A DNA stretch of 64,000 nt from Modestobacter muralis (GTDB taxonomy: Bacteria > Actinomycetota > Actinomycetes > Mycobacteriales > Geodermatophilaceae). Positions 1 to 10,066 of the stretch are shown here, in pieces (the first letter of the stretch is position 1; every line of letters starts with the position of its first letter). The notes beneath the pieces are model-generated. The model was not told where the DNA came from and searched no databases. It saw nothing but the letters and a program-made list of their open reading frames with translations. The DNA is taken from contig NZ_JAAGWH010000032.1 in NCBI RefSeq assembly GCF_010682105.1, positions 56,065 through 120,064 of the forward strand. The letters are read 5' to 3'. The translations under genes and the position numbers were made by a program.

Positions 1-1220
1 GGGCGCACCTGGCGCGCGGCGTGGAGCAGCGGCACCGCGCGCTCAACGCGTTCCTCGCCGACGTCTACCGGCCCGGCGGTCGGCGGCGTACCGACGACGA
101 CCGGCTGCCCGAGGTGGTGCGTGCCGGGGTCGTGCCGGAGTGGGTCGTGACCGCCAGCCCCGGGCACCGGCCGGCCGCGGTGGGCTGGGCGGTGCCCGGC
201 CAGCAGCGGATCACCGTGTCTGGCCTGGACCTGCTCCGCGGGCCGGACGGCTGGGTCGTGCTGGAGGACAACCTGCGGGTGCCCTCGGGCATCGGCTACG
301 CACTGGCCAACCGGGACAGCGGCCGCGCGGCGCTGCCCGACCTGTACGCCGCGGCCGAGGCCGCCGGGCTGGTCGACCCGACCGAGGCCGTCGCCCTGCT
401 GCGGGCGGCACTGGCCGACGCGGCGCCCCCGGGCTGCGCCGGGAACCCGCAGCTGGGGCTGCTCACCGACGGCCGCGACAACACCGCCTGGTTCGAGCAC
501 CGGTTGCTGGCCGAGGCGATGGGCGTGCCGGTCGCCACCCCCCACACGCTGTGGCCCACGCCGTCCGGTGGGGTCGCCGTGCAGGTCGACGGCGCGCGCG
601 TGCCGGTCGACGTCCTGTACCGGCGCTTCGACGAGGCCGACCTGGCCGGGCACCTGACCCCCACCGGCATCCCGGTCGACGTGCTCCTCGGCGAGGCGGT
701 GCGGGCCGGGCAGCTGGCGGTGGCCAACGTGCCGGGCAACGGGGTGGCCGACGACAAGGCCACCTACCGCTACGTGCCGGAGATGATCGACTTCTACCTG
801 GGCGAGCAGCCGGTGCTGGCCACCGTGCCCACCTGGCTGCTGGCCGACGCCGGCGACCTGGCCGAGGCCCGCGACCGGCTCGACGAACTGGTGGTCAAGC
901 CGGTCGACGGCTACGGCGGACAGGGCGTGGTGTTCGGCCCGCAGTGCTCGGCCGCCGAGCTGGCGGAGCTGCAGGCGGAGGTGCTCGCCACACCGCACCG
1001 CTTCGTCGCCCAGGAACCCGTCGACTTCTCCACCGTGCCCACCGTCGTCGACGGGCTGGTCGTGCCCCGGCGGGCCGACCTGCGGGTCTTCGCCGTCGCC
1101 GGCACCACCACCCGGGCCCTGCCCGCACCGCTCACCCGGGTGGCGCTGGAGGAGGGCTCGCTGCTGGTCAACTCCAGCCAGGGCGGCGGCAGCAAGGACA
1201 CCTGGGTCCTGCCCGGCTGA
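1..1220 (+). CDS. circularly permuted ATP-grasp type 2 protein, 5'-truncated
   Basis: The reading frame is open from the window edge (frame beginning at base 3), so the true start lies upstream; about 405 residues are visible. The text LEDNLRVPSGIGYALANR and the later KPVDGYGGQG glycine-rich stretch near the C-terminus are typical of circularly permuted ATP-grasp proteins, which are thought to carry out ATP-dependent carboxylate-amine ligation. In related genomes these genes sit beside an alpha-E protein and a transglutaminase-like peptidase, but the neighbours here lie outside the window. The substrate is unknown. A strong hairpin follows the stop codon. Confidence 0.8.
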   Translation, partial: AHLARGVEQRHRALNAFLADVYRPGGRRRTDDDRLPEVVRAGVVPEWVVTASPGHRPAAVGWAVPGQQRITVSGLDLLRGPDGWVVLEDNLRVPSGIGYALANRDSGRAALPDLYAAAEAAGLVDPTEAVALLRAALADAAPPGCAGNPQLGLLTDGRDNTAWFEHRLLAEAMGVPVATPHTLWPTPSGGVAVQVDGARVPVDVLYRRFDEADLAGHLTPTGIPVDVLLGEAVRAGQLAVANVPGNGVADDKATYRYVPEMIDFYLGEQPVLATVPTWLLADAGDLAEARDRLDELVVKPVDGYGGQGVVFGPQCSAAELAELQAEVLATPHRFVAQEPVDFSTVPTVVDGLVVPRRADLRVFAVAGTTTRALPAPLTRVALEEGSLLVNSSQGGGSKDTWVLPG

Positions 1221-1221
1221 G

Positions 1222-1262
1222 CGGAGTGGATCCGTCGACGTCACGTCGACGGATCCACTCCG
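1222..1262. terminator. 20-bp perfect inverted repeat between convergent genes
   Basis: Bases 1222-1241 are exactly complementary to 1243-1262, leaving one central base. The hairpin begins just after the ATP-grasp stop and ends against the galE stop codon, so it probably terminates transcription from both sides. There is no T-tract, as is common for actinobacterial terminators. Confidence 0.75.
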
Positions 1263-2210
1263 TCAGAGCGGCTGGGAGTGGCGCCAGGCGGTCCAGGCGC
1301 TGGCGACGACGTCGTGCAGGTCGTGGCGCGCGCGCCACCCCAGCTCGCGCCCGATCCGGCCGACGTCGGGGACGACCCGCGCCGGTTCCTCGGGGCGACG
1401 ACCGCTCAGCTCCGGGGTGCTGTCCCCGCCGGTGACCTCCGCGACCACCCGCAGGACGTCGAGGACGCTGGTGCCCCGGCCGGTGCCCACGTTGTAGGTG
1501 CCGCCCGGCGAGTCCCCCTCCAGTGCCCGGACCGCCGCCAGGTGGGCCTCGACGACGTCCGCGACGTGCACGTGGTCGCGCACGACGGAGGGGTCGGCGA
1601 CGACCGGTGTCCCGGCGTCCAGGGCGGTGAAGACCCGCGGCAACAGGTGCGCCGTGCTGGTGTCCCCGAGCCGGGGGTCGGCCGCCCCGGCGACGTCGGA
1701 CAGGCGCAGCGAGACGGCGGCCAGCCCGTACGCGGCGGCGCAGTCGCGCAGCAACCACTCACCGGCCAGCTTCGTCCGCCCGTACGGCGACAGCGGCCGG
1801 CACGGGGCCTCCTCGGTCAGCGGCTCGGTGTCCGGTTCGCCGTACACGGCGGTGCTGCTGGTGAGGACGAACCGGCTCACGCCCTTGGCCCGGCAGCCCT
1901 CCAGCAGGGCGACCAGGCCCTCGACGTTCTCCGTCCAGGCGGTCAGCGGGTCAGCTCCCGACTCCTCGGCCTGCTCCCGTGCGGCCAGGTGCACGACCCC
2001 CTGGACGGCGTGTTCACGCAGCACCCGGCGCACCAGGCCCCGGTCGCGGACCGAGCCGACGACCACCGGCACGGCGGGCAGCGCGTCCAGGCGGCCGGCG
2101 TCCCCGGTGGACAGGTCGTCGAGGACGACGACCTGCGCACCGGTGGCGGCCAGGGCGTGCACGACGTGCGCCCCGACGTAGCCGGCCCCGCCGGTGACCA
2201 GCCAGCTCAT
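1263..2210 (-). CDS. galE: UDP-glucose 4-epimerase family protein
   Basis: 315 residues, an extended short-chain dehydrogenase. The N-terminus has the NAD-binding TGGAGYVGAH motif (residues 6-15), DDLST follows at the end of the second strand, and the catalytic YxxxK appears as SPYGRTK near residue 146. The family interconverts UDP-glucose and UDP-galactose in the cytoplasm for cell-surface sugars, though related epimerases act on other UDP-sugars. It lies 19 bases downstream of serC on the same strand and is probably cotranscribed with it. A galU gene lies farther along the window. Confidence 0.85.
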   Translation of the reverse strand: MSWLVTGGAGYVGAHVVHALAATGAQVVVLDDLSTGDAGRLDALPAVPVVVGSVRDRGLVRRVLREHAVQGVVHLAAREQAEESGADPLTAWTENVEGLVALLEGCRAKGVSRFVLTSSTAVYGEPDTEPLTEEAPCRPLSPYGRTKLAGEWLLRDCAAAYGLAAVSLRLSDVAGAADPRLGDTSTAHLLPRVFTALDAGTPVVADPSVVRDHVHVADVVEAHLAAVRALEGDSPGGTYNVGTGRGTSVLDVLRVVAEVTGGDSTPELSGRRPEEPARVVPDVGRIGRELGWRARHDLHDVVASAWTAWRHSQPL

Positions 2211-2229
2211 GCCCGGACCGGCGGGGCGC

Positions 2230-3423
<1,194 letters not shown>

Positions 3424-3461
3424 TCACCCGGCGGTGCGCGAGGCAACGGTGACAGCATGGA

Positions 3462-4112
3462 GTGGTGCCCGACCTGATCCGCATGCGCAGGGACTACGAC
3501 GACGGCAGCTTCACCGAGGCCGGCCTGGCGCCCACCTGGGTCGAGCAGTTCGACCGCTGGTTCGCCGACGCCGTGGCCGCCGAGCTGACCGAGCCCAACG
3601 CCATGGTCGTGGCCACCGCGGACGCCGACGGGGTGCCCGACGCGCGGGTCGTGCTGATGAAGGGCTACGACGAGGCCGGCTTCCTCTTCGTGGGCAACTA
3701 CGCCTCGGCCAAGGGCGCCCAGCTGGCGGTGAACCCGCGCGCGGCGCTGGTGTTCCCCTGGCACGACCTGCAGCGGTCGGTCCGGGTGACCGGCACCGTC
3801 GAGCGGGTGGGCGACACCGCCTCCGACGCGCTGTGGGACCCCCGGCCCCGGGGTGCGCAGCTGGCCGCCGCGGCCTCGCTGCAGTCGACGGTCGTGGAGT
3901 CCCGCGACGAGCTGGTGCAGCGGTTCCACGAGCTCGACGCCCAGACCCCGCCCGGGCAGCTGCCGCGGCCGGCGAACTGGGGCGGCTACCGGGTGCTGCC
4001 GGACAAGGTCGAGTTCTGGCAGGGCGGGCACGACCGCCTGCACGACCGGCTGGTGTTCGTGCGGGACGACGAGGAGGGCGGCGGCTGGTTCGTGCAGCGC
4101 CTCGCCCCGTGA
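3462..4112 (+). CDS. pdxH: pyridoxamine 5'-phosphate oxidase
   Basis: 216 residues, the usual length for PNPOx. Family blocks are visible: an N-terminal MRRDYDDGSF, MVVATADADGVPDARVVLMKG in the FMN-binding barrel, RSVRVTGTVERV, and a C-terminal PANWGGYRVLPDKVEFWQGG followed by RLHDR. It oxidises PNP or PMP to pyridoxal 5'-phosphate using FMN. Two adjacent GTG codons (3462, 3465) can start it and no strong ribosome site decides between them. It is divergent from serC, which needs PLP. Repeat sequence starts immediately after its stop. Confidence 0.93.
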   Translation: MVPDLIRMRRDYDDGSFTEAGLAPTWVEQFDRWFADAVAAELTEPNAMVVATADADGVPDARVVLMKGYDEAGFLFVGNYASAKGAQLAVNPRAALVFPWHDLQRSVRVTGTVERVGDTASDALWDPRPRGAQLAAAASLQSTVVESRDELVQRFHELDAQTPPGQLPRPANWGGYRVLPDKVEFWQGGHDRLHDRLVFVRDDEEGGGWFVQRLAP

Positions 4113-4166
4113 AGGACCCCGCTGCCCCGGACGCCTCCGAGGGCCATGGCGGCGAACACGGCCCTC
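4113..4166. repeat. dispersed intergenic palindromic repeat (two motifs joined)
   Basis: The bases after the pdxH stop begin with the same words (AAGGACC..CGCTGCCCC) found after other stops near 30.1, 43.2 and 62.0 kb. They continue into a GGGCCATG..CGAACACGGCCC palindrome also found at 26854-26875 and, inverted, at 58659-58694. This argues that the stretch is intergenic although it is open in the frame of the next gene. Confidence 0.6.
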
Positions 4167-4222
4167 GGCTGAGCCCGGTCGACCCGGTGGAGCCCGGCGG
4201 GCCGGTCCAGGAGCCGCCGCCG

Positions 4223-5506
4223 GTGCGCCGCCGCAGCTGGGCGCTGGACACCACGCCGCTGCGCAACCGCGCCTTCCGCCGGGTGTTCGGTGGGGTCGCG
4301 GTCACCATGCTCGGCCAGCAGATGACGCTGGTCGCCGTCCCGTACCAGGTCTACGAGCTGACCGGCTCCTCGCTGATGGTCGGGCTGACGTCGGTGGTCG
4401 CGCTGGTGCCGCTGGTGGTGTTCGGCCTGCTCGGCGGCGCGATCGCCGACGCGATGGACCGGCGTCGGCTCATGATCATCACGTCGGTGGGCGCGGCGGT
4501 GACCAGTGCGCTGCTCGCCGTGCAGGCGCTGCTGCCCGGGGACGGCCACATCAGCGTCCTGTGGCTGCTGGCCGCCGCCGTGTCGGCGTTCGCCGCGGTG
4601 AACCAGCCGGCCCGCAGTGCGGTGATCCCGGCGATCGTCGGGCCGGACGACGTCGCGGCCGCCAACGCCCTGTCGATGACCGTCCGCTCGGCGGGCGTCA
4701 TCGTCGGACCCCTGCTGGCCGGGCTGCTCATCGGCCTCGGTGACCTGTCGATCCTCTACACCGTCGACGCGATCGGCTTCGTGCTCGCCGTCCTGCTGCT
4801 GCGCGGTCTGCCGTCGCTGCCGCCGGCCGGGGTCTCCGGGCCGCTGCGACTGGGCGCCGCCGTCCGCGGGGTGGGGGAGGGGTTCTCCTTCCTGCGCACC
4901 CAGCCGGTGCTGCTGATGACCTTCGTCGTGGACGTCATCGCGATGCTGTTCGCCTGGCCGCAGGCGGTGTTCCCGGAGCTGTCCCAGACCACCTACGCCG
5001 GCAACGCCAACAGCCTGGGCTGGCTGTTCGCCGGGGTCTCGATCGGCTCGCTGCTGATGGGCCTGACCTCGGGTTGGGTCAGCCGGGTCGACCGGCAGGG
5101 TGCGGTGGTGCTGGCCGCGATCGCGGTGTGGGGCGTGGCGATCATCGGGTTCGGGCTGTCCTCGGCGCTGTGGCTGTCGGTGCTGTGCCTGGCGGTGGCC
5201 GGTGCGGGGGACATGGTCAGTGCCGTGCTGCGCTCCTCGATGCTGCAGACCGCGGCACCGGACGAGATGCGCGGCCGGATGCAGGGCGTGTTCATCGTGG
5301 TCGTCGCCGGCGGCCCGAGGTTGGGCGACCTGCGCGCCGGGGTGCTGGCCAGCAGCGTCGGCGTCAGCGCGGCGATGTGGTCCGGCGGCATCGTCATCGT
5401 GGTGGCGATGGCAGTCGTCGCGGTCGCCGTCCCGTCGTTCTGGCTGTTCCGCGCCTCGCAGGCCGACGAGCTCGCCGAGGCCGCCCGCCGGAGGATGGCC
5501 GACTGA
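4223..5506 (+). CDS. MFS efflux transporter, EntS/MFS_3 type
   Basis: 427 residues from GTG 4223, chosen because AGGAG lies nine bases upstream and because the preceding bases belong to an intergenic repeat. A GTG at 4109 overlapping the pdxH stop would give 465 residues. The protein has about twelve hydrophobic segments, begins with RNRAFRRVFGGVAVTMLGQQMT and has ADAMDRRRLMI in the first cytoplasmic loop, which resembles enterobactin exporter EntS and related multidrug permeases. It should be an inner-membrane exporter; the substrate is unknown. A hairpin follows the stop. Confidence 0.82.
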   Translation: MRRRSWALDTTPLRNRAFRRVFGGVAVTMLGQQMTLVAVPYQVYELTGSSLMVGLTSVVALVPLVVFGLLGGAIADAMDRRRLMIITSVGAAVTSALLAVQALLPGDGHISVLWLLAAAVSAFAAVNQPARSAVIPAIVGPDDVAAANALSMTVRSAGVIVGPLLAGLLIGLGDLSILYTVDAIGFVLAVLLLRGLPSLPPAGVSGPLRLGAAVRGVGEGFSFLRTQPVLLMTFVVDVIAMLFAWPQAVFPELSQTTYAGNANSLGWLFAGVSIGSLLMGLTSGWVSRVDRQGAVVLAAIAVWGVAIIGFGLSSALWLSVLCLAVAGAGDMVSAVLRSSMLQTAAPDEMRGRMQGVFIVVVAGGPRLGDLRAGVLASSVGVSAAMWSGGIVIVVAMAVVAVAVPSFWLFRASQADELAEAARRRMAD

Positions 5507-5511
5507 CCCCG

Positions 5512-5534
5512 CTGGGCGCCGACCGTGCGCCCAG
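5512..5534 (+). terminator. hairpin after the MFS gene
   Basis: Arms CTGGGCGC (5512-5519) and GCGCCCAG (5527-5534) with a 7-base loop, flanked by C and G runs that extend the stem. It starts 5 bases past the stop codon. Confidence 0.55.
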
Positions 5535-5628
5535 GGGGACCTCGAACGCCTCGGGACCCCGCTGAGAGCACAGTCGCCGGCGGGAGCCGTTGGTGCTTGC
5601 ACCAGTGGCGTGCGGGTAGCGGAGCGTC

Positions 5629-6807
5629 ATGGCCCTCCCGAAGATCCTCGTGCTCGTGCTCGCCGGTGGGAAGGGCAGTCGCATGCAGCTGCTCACCGAG
5701 ACCCGGGCCAAGCCCGCGGTGCCCTTCGCCGGTGTCTACCGGCTCATCGACTTCCCGCTGTCCAACTGCGAGCACTCCGGCATCGCCGACGTGTGGGTGT
5801 CGGTGCAGTACCAGCCGCAGTCGGTGAACGAGCACCTGGCCAACGGCCGCCCGTGGGACCTCGACCGCACCACCGGCGGGCTGATGATGCTGCCGCCGTT
5901 CCAGTCCGGCAGCGACCGCGGCGGGTTCACGACGGGCACCGCGGACGGGCTGTGGCGCCAGGCGGAGCTGATCCGCCAGTTCGCCCCCGACGCGCTGGTG
6001 GTCGTCAGCTCCGACGCCGTCTACAAGCTCGACTACCGCGAGGTCGTCGAGGGCCACCTGGCCTCCGACGCCGAGGTCACGATGGTGACCACCGAGGTCG
6101 ACCCGGACGACGCCAGCCGCTACGGGATCGTGCAGGTCGACGGCGAGCGGGTCACCGACTACGTCTACAAGCCCGACGAGCCGGCGACGACCACCGCCAC
6201 CAACGAGGTCTTCGTCTTCAGCCCCGGACCCACGCTAGACCGGCTGGAGCAGCTCGCCCGGGACGCCGGCGAGGACGGGCTCGAGGACCTCGGCAACCAC
6301 CTGCTGCCCGCGCAGACCCGCGACGGCAAGGCCCGCGCCCACCGGTTCGACGGCTACTGGCGCGACCTGGGCACGATCGAGTCCTACTGGCAGGCCAACC
6401 AGGACTTCCTGTCCGCCGAGCCGCCGATCGACCTGGACGAGGCGGGCTGGCCGGTGCACACCCGCGGTGGCCGGCACAGCGCCGCCAGGGTGCTGGACGA
6501 CGGGCAGATCGAGAACAGCCTGCTCTCCGGCGGGACCCGCGTCTCCGGCAACGTCCGGGGCTCGGTGCTCTCGCCCGGCGTGGTCGTGGAGGCCGGGGCC
6601 AGCGTCACCGACTCCGTGCTGCTGCCCGGCGTCCGGGTGCGGGCCGGGGCGACGGTGACCCGCGCCGTGCTCGACGACAACGTGGTGATCGGGGAGGGCG
6701 CGACCGTGGGCGGGGACGGCGACATCACCCTGGTCGGCCGCGAGACCGAGGTCGAGGCCGGCAGCACCCTGGTCCCCGGCACGCGGCTCCCCGAGCCCGA
6801 GCGCTGA
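5629..6807 (+). CDS. glgC: glucose-1-phosphate adenylyltransferase family protein
   Basis: 392 residues. The N-terminus has the nucleotidyltransferase signature LVLAGGKGSRM and AKPAVPFAGVYRLIDFPLSN, followed by YQPQSVNEHL, the metal-binding SSDAVYKLDY, and a C-terminal left-handed beta-helix (hexapeptide repeats, about residues 285-385). GlgC makes ADP-glucose from glucose-1-phosphate and ATP for glycogen and related glucans. Several blocks diverge from classical GlgC (CEHSGIADVWVSVQYQPQS), so this is an actinobacterial subfamily and the sugar specificity should be read as probable. GGAG lies before the ATG. A hairpin follows. Confidence 0.75.
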   Translation: MALPKILVLVLAGGKGSRMQLLTETRAKPAVPFAGVYRLIDFPLSNCEHSGIADVWVSVQYQPQSVNEHLANGRPWDLDRTTGGLMMLPPFQSGSDRGGFTTGTADGLWRQAELIRQFAPDALVVVSSDAVYKLDYREVVEGHLASDAEVTMVTTEVDPDDASRYGIVQVDGERVTDYVYKPDEPATTTATNEVFVFSPGPTLDRLEQLARDAGEDGLEDLGNHLLPAQTRDGKARAHRFDGYWRDLGTIESYWQANQDFLSAEPPIDLDEAGWPVHTRGGRHSAARVLDDGQIENSLLSGGTRVSGNVRGSVLSPGVVVEAGASVTDSVLLPGVRVRAGATVTRAVLDDNVVIGEGATVGGDGDITLVGRETEVEAGSTLVPGTRLPEPER

Positions 6808-6814
6808 CCACCGA

Positions 6815-6840
6815 GGGGCGGAAGTGGCCACGTCCGCCCC
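6815..6840 (+). terminator. hairpin after glgC
   Basis: GGGGCGGA (6815-6822) pairs with TCCGCCCC (6833-6840), 8 bases past the glgC stop. The region 6841-6955 holds no convincing gene. Confidence 0.55.
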
Positions 6841-6955
6841 TGCGTCGGCCTCGCCGGCGACGGCTCCGCGTGGGACGGGGAGGCGCGGCGGTGTGCGCCG
6901 GAGGTCGTCTCGGCGACCCGGAGGCAGCATCCAGCGCACGACGGACGAGCACACC

Positions 6956-6983
6956 CGGGGCGGACGCGGCCGCGTCCGCCCCG
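6956..6983. terminator. 28-bp perfect palindrome after udgX
   Basis: Bases 6956-6983 are fully self-complementary (CGGGGCGGACGCGG and its complement). They end 5 bases from the udgX stop codon on the minus strand. Together with the hairpin at 6815 this separates two convergent genes. Confidence 0.6.
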
Positions 6984-6988
6984 AGGCG

Positions 6989-7681
6989 TCAGGCGAGGGC
7001 GCCGGCGACGACCATGAGGTCGGCCACGAGGGCGTCGTAGGCGGCGGCGCGGGCGTCGTCCGGCGTCCGCAGGATGGCCGAGGGGTGCGCGGTCGCGAGC
7101 ATCCAGGTCTGCGCCGGGACCTCCTCCTCCGGCTCGTCGCCGTCGGCATCGGGCTCGGTGAGCAGGGTGAGCTGGCGGCCCGGCGGCGTCCACGGCAGGA
7201 GCTGGCCGCGCTCCTTGGTGATCTTGAACGACGGTGAGATCAGCGCCTTGGCGGCGACCGCGCCGAGGCAGACGACGATCTCCGGCTGCAGCACGGAGAA
7301 CTCCGCCTCCAGCCACGGCTTGCAGGCGCGGATGTGCTCCGCGCCCGGGGACTGGTGGATCCGCCGCTTCGGCGTGGGCGTGAAGCGGAAGTGCTTGACC
7401 GAGTTGGTGATGTAGGCGTCCCGGCGGTCGATCTTCGCGTCGCCCAGGGCGCGGTCCAGCAGCTTGCCGGCCGGGCCGACGAAGGGCTCGCCGGCCCGGT
7501 CCTCCTGGTCGCCGGGCTGCTCGCCGACGAAGACGATCCGGGCGGTCTCCGGGCCCTCGCCGAACACGGTCTGGGTCGCCGGCTCCCACAGCTCGCAGGC
7601 GCGGCAGCCGGCGGCGGCCTCGCGGAGGCCGGCCAGACCGACCCCGGTGGGCGGTTGGGCCGGGTGGTTCTCGGTGCTCAT
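6989..7681 (-). CDS. udgX: UdgX-type uracil-DNA glycosylase (family 4-like, iron-sulfur)
   Basis: 230 residues from ATG 7681. Four cysteines fit a [4Fe-4S] cluster: C26 and C29 (CRAC), C120 and C138. Motif A reads GEQPGDQED (53-61) and, diagnostically, KRRIH occurs at 105-109. UdgX differs from ordinary family-4 enzymes by that insert: in the characterised mycobacterial enzyme the histidine forms a stable covalent complex with uracil-containing DNA. The histidine here falls at the same number, 109. The protein probably marks or protects uracil sites during DNA damage. It is divergent from the ABC transporter; a longer upstream start is open but lacks family sequence. Confidence 0.9.
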   Translation of the reverse strand: MSTENHPAQPPTGVGLAGLREAAAGCRACELWEPATQTVFGEGPETARIVFVGEQPGDQEDRAGEPFVGPAGKLLDRALGDAKIDRRDAYITNSVKHFRFTPTPKRRIHQSPGAEHIRACKPWLEAEFSVLQPEIVVCLGAVAAKALISPSFKITKERGQLLPWTPPGRQLTLLTEPDADGDEPEEEVPAQTWMLATAHPSAILRTPDDARAAAYDALVADLMVVAGALA

Positions 7682-7824
7682 GGGTCGATGACACAGGACG
7701 TCGTGCCGGTCCGCAGCGTGGAACGCCACGCGCGGAGAGTCATTGTCACTTGACGAGTTGGAAAGTGATGCGACAGTCTCAGGTCGTCGGAGCAGGATCC
7801 GCACGTCGACGAAGCGGAGGCGCA

Positions 7825-8733
7825 GTGCTCGAGATCGACGGCCTGGTCAAGGCCTACGGCAGCAACCAGGTGCTCAAGGGGGTGTCCTTCTCCGTCGCGC
7901 CCGGGCAGATGTTCGGCTTCTGCGGTTCCAACGGCGCCGGGAAGACGACCACGATGCGGATCGCCATGGGCCTGGCCCGGGCCGACGCCGGCGAGGTGCG
8001 CTGGACCGGCCGTCCGGTCGACGACGCCGTCCGCCGGCGGATCGGCTACATGCCGGAGGAGCGCGGGCTCTACCCGAAGATGAAGGTCGGCGAGCAGCTC
8101 ACCTACTTCGCACGCCTGCACGGCATGGACGCCGCCCCCGCTGCCCGCGCCGCCGAGCACTGGGCCGAGCGGCTCGGGCTCGGGGAACGCCGGAACGACA
8201 AGGTGGAGAAGCTGTCGCTGGGCAACCAGCAGCGCGTGCAGCTCGCCGCCGCCCTGGTCAGCGAGCCCGACGTGCTGATCCTCGACGAGCCGTTCTCCGG
8301 GCTGGACCCGGTCGGCGTGGACTCCCTGGCCGAGGCGCTGCTCGCGCAGTGCCGCCGTGGCGTGCCGGTCGTCTTCTCCAGCCACCAGCTCGACCTCGTC
8401 GAGCGGCTCTGCGACGCCGTCGGCATCCTGGCCCGCGGCTCGATCGTGGCCAGCGGCAGCGTCGACGAGCTGCGCTCGGGCGCCGTCGGCCGGCAGCTGC
8501 GGGTCGTCGCCCCCGACGCCCCCGACCACTGGGCCTCCGCCCTGCCCGGGGTGCGGGTCGTGTCCGAGCAGCGCGGTGACACCGTGCTCGAGCTGGCCCC
8601 GGGCGCCGACGACCAGCAGGTGCTCGCCGCCGCGCTGGCCACCGGCCGGGTGGCCCACTTCGCCTGGCGCGAGCCGACGCTCGTCGAGCTGTTCCGCGAC
8701 GCCGTCACGGCCACCCCGGTGGTGGCGGCGTGA
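7825..8733 (+). CDS. ABC transporter ATP-binding subunit, NatA-like
   Basis: 302 residues from GTG 7825, which has GGAGG four bases upstream. Walker A is CGSNGAGKTT (33-42), the signature is LSLGNQQ (the variant usual in this family), Walker B is VLILDEP and the switch histidine is in SSHQ. A C-terminal extension of about 90 residues follows the ATPase domain. It powers the permease encoded next, with which it overlaps by four bases. NatAB systems export sodium; related systems export antibiotics or bacteriocins, so the substrate is open. Confidence 0.85.
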   Translation: MLEIDGLVKAYGSNQVLKGVSFSVAPGQMFGFCGSNGAGKTTTMRIAMGLARADAGEVRWTGRPVDDAVRRRIGYMPEERGLYPKMKVGEQLTYFARLHGMDAAPAARAAEHWAERLGLGERRNDKVEKLSLGNQQRVQLAAALVSEPDVLILDEPFSGLDPVGVDSLAEALLAQCRRGVPVVFSSHQLDLVERLCDAVGILARGSIVASGSVDELRSGAVGRQLRVVAPDAPDHWASALPGVRVVSEQRGDTVLELAPGADDQQVLAAALATGRVAHFAWREPTLVELFRDAVTATPVVAA

Positions 8734-9935
8734 GCGCCCCCGCCCCCGCGCACTCCGACGTGACGCCCAACAGCCCGGCCCGGATGGTCCGGCTGGTCGC
8801 CGGACGGGAGATCTCCACGCGCATCCGGGACAAGGGGTTCCTGATCGGCTCCGCCGTCCTGATCGTGCTCATCCTGGGCATGCTGGTCTTCCAGGTGGCC
8901 ATCAACAGCGGCACCGACACGACCCGGGTCGGCGTCGTCGGCGGGGACGCCGCGGTCGGCGAGGCGCTGCGGACCCAGGGCCAGGCGTTGGGCACCGAGG
9001 TCGAGGTCGTGGACTACGGCGACGAGGCGGCCGCCCGCACCGCGGTCGAGGACGGCGACGTCGAGGGCGCCCTGCTCAGCCCGTCCGGCGTCCAGCCCGA
9101 GCTGCTCGTGGAGAGCGGCGGTGGCCAGGTCGAGACGCTGGTGCAGGGCGCGGTGCAGGGGCTGGCGCTGGACCGGCAGCTGTCCGACGCCGGGGTGCAG
9201 CTGGAGGCGCCGCCGGAGGTCGAGGTCGTGCCGTTGGACCCCGACGCCGACGCCGACCTCGAGGCGGCGATCGTGGCGCTGGTCGGCGTGGTGGTGCTCT
9301 ACAGCCTGCTGCTGCTGTTCGGTCAGTTCGTCGCCCAGGGCGTGGTCGAGGAGAAGTCCAGCCGGGTCGTCGAGCTGCTGCTGGCGACCATGAAGCCCTG
9401 GCAGCTGCTGTCCGGGAAGATCATCGGGCTGGGGCTGCTCGGCCTGGCGCAGATGCTGGTCATCGCGGTGATCGGGGTGGCCGGCGCGCTGGCCTTCGAC
9501 GTGGTCGAGCTGCCCGGGCGGCTGATCGGCACCGTGCTGACCGTGGTGGCCTGGTTCGTCCTCGGCTATGCGTTCTACGCCTCGATCTTCGCCGCCGCCG
9601 CGTCGCTGGTGAGCCGGCAGGAGGACCTGGGCAGCGTGCTCACCCCGGCCACCCTGCTGCCCGTCGTCGGGCTGGTCATCGCGCTGCAGGCCGCCCAGGA
9701 CCCGACCAGCACCCTGGCCCGGGTCACGTCCTTCGTCCCCGGGCTCTCGCCGATGGTCATGGCCGTGCGCCAGTCCGCCGGCGAGGCCGCGCTGTGGGAG
9801 GTCGCGGTGGCCGTTCTGATCATGCTGGTCTCGATCGCGGTGATCGTGCGGATCGGCGGCCGCATCTACGCCGGCGCGCTGCTGCGCACCGGCGGCAAGG
9901 TCAAGCTCCGTGACGCCCTGCGCGCGGAGAGCTGA
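8730..9935 (+). CDS. ABC-2 type exporter permease, NatB-like
   Basis: 401 residues; GTG 8730 overlaps the ATPase stop. One membrane segment near residues 35-55 is followed by a large external domain (about 60-170) and five or more further segments to about residue 390. This is the ABC2_membrane_3 layout of NatB. The segment VVEEKSSRVVELLLATMKPWQLLSGKIIGLG matches the coupling region of this family. Partner of the preceding ATPase. A repeat element follows the stop. Confidence 0.82.
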   Translation: MSAPAPAHSDVTPNSPARMVRLVAGREISTRIRDKGFLIGSAVLIVLILGMLVFQVAINSGTDTTRVGVVGGDAAVGEALRTQGQALGTEVEVVDYGDEAAARTAVEDGDVEGALLSPSGVQPELLVESGGGQVETLVQGAVQGLALDRQLSDAGVQLEAPPEVEVVPLDPDADADLEAAIVALVGVVVLYSLLLLFGQFVAQGVVEEKSSRVVELLLATMKPWQLLSGKIIGLGLLGLAQMLVIAVIGVAGALAFDVVELPGRLIGTVLTVVAWFVLGYAFYASIFAAAASLVSRQEDLGSVLTPATLLPVVGLVIALQAAQDPTSTLARVTSFVPGLSPMVMAVRQSAGEAALWEVAVAVLIMLVSIAVIVRIGGRIYAGALLRTGGKVKLRDALRAES

Positions 9936-9945
9936 CCGCGGCCGG

Positions 9946-10023
9946 GATCAGGTGACCTGATCGTGAGTGCTCCTGGCTCACGGCACACGGTGAGCCAGGA
10001 GCAACCACGGTGAGCCCAGACGT
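9946..10023. repeat. composite palindromic element, copy 1
   Basis: A 17-bp palindrome GATCAGGTGACCTGATC (9946-9962) is followed by a hairpin with arms GCTCCTGGCTCAC (9969-9981) and GTGAGCCAGGAGC (9990-10002), then a further GGTGAGCCCA. The same element occurs at 34249-34323 in the opposite orientation. It may act as a terminator for the natAB pair. Confidence 0.8.
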
Positions 10024-10066
10024 CGGAGCGATGGAACCCGGTTGCCCGCTCCGGCACCATGGGCCG

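Noticed and set aside
4109..4222. GTG 4109 as the start of the MFS gene, overlapping the pdxH stop
   Set aside because: Attractive as a coupled start, but the extra residues are encoded by sequence repeated after other stop codons, and GTG 4223 has a good ribosome site.
7745..7780. TTGACG as the -35 of the natAB promoter with a nearby TCACTT/AAGTGA inverted repeat
   Set aside because: No acceptable -10 at 16-18 bases; too weak to list as a feature.
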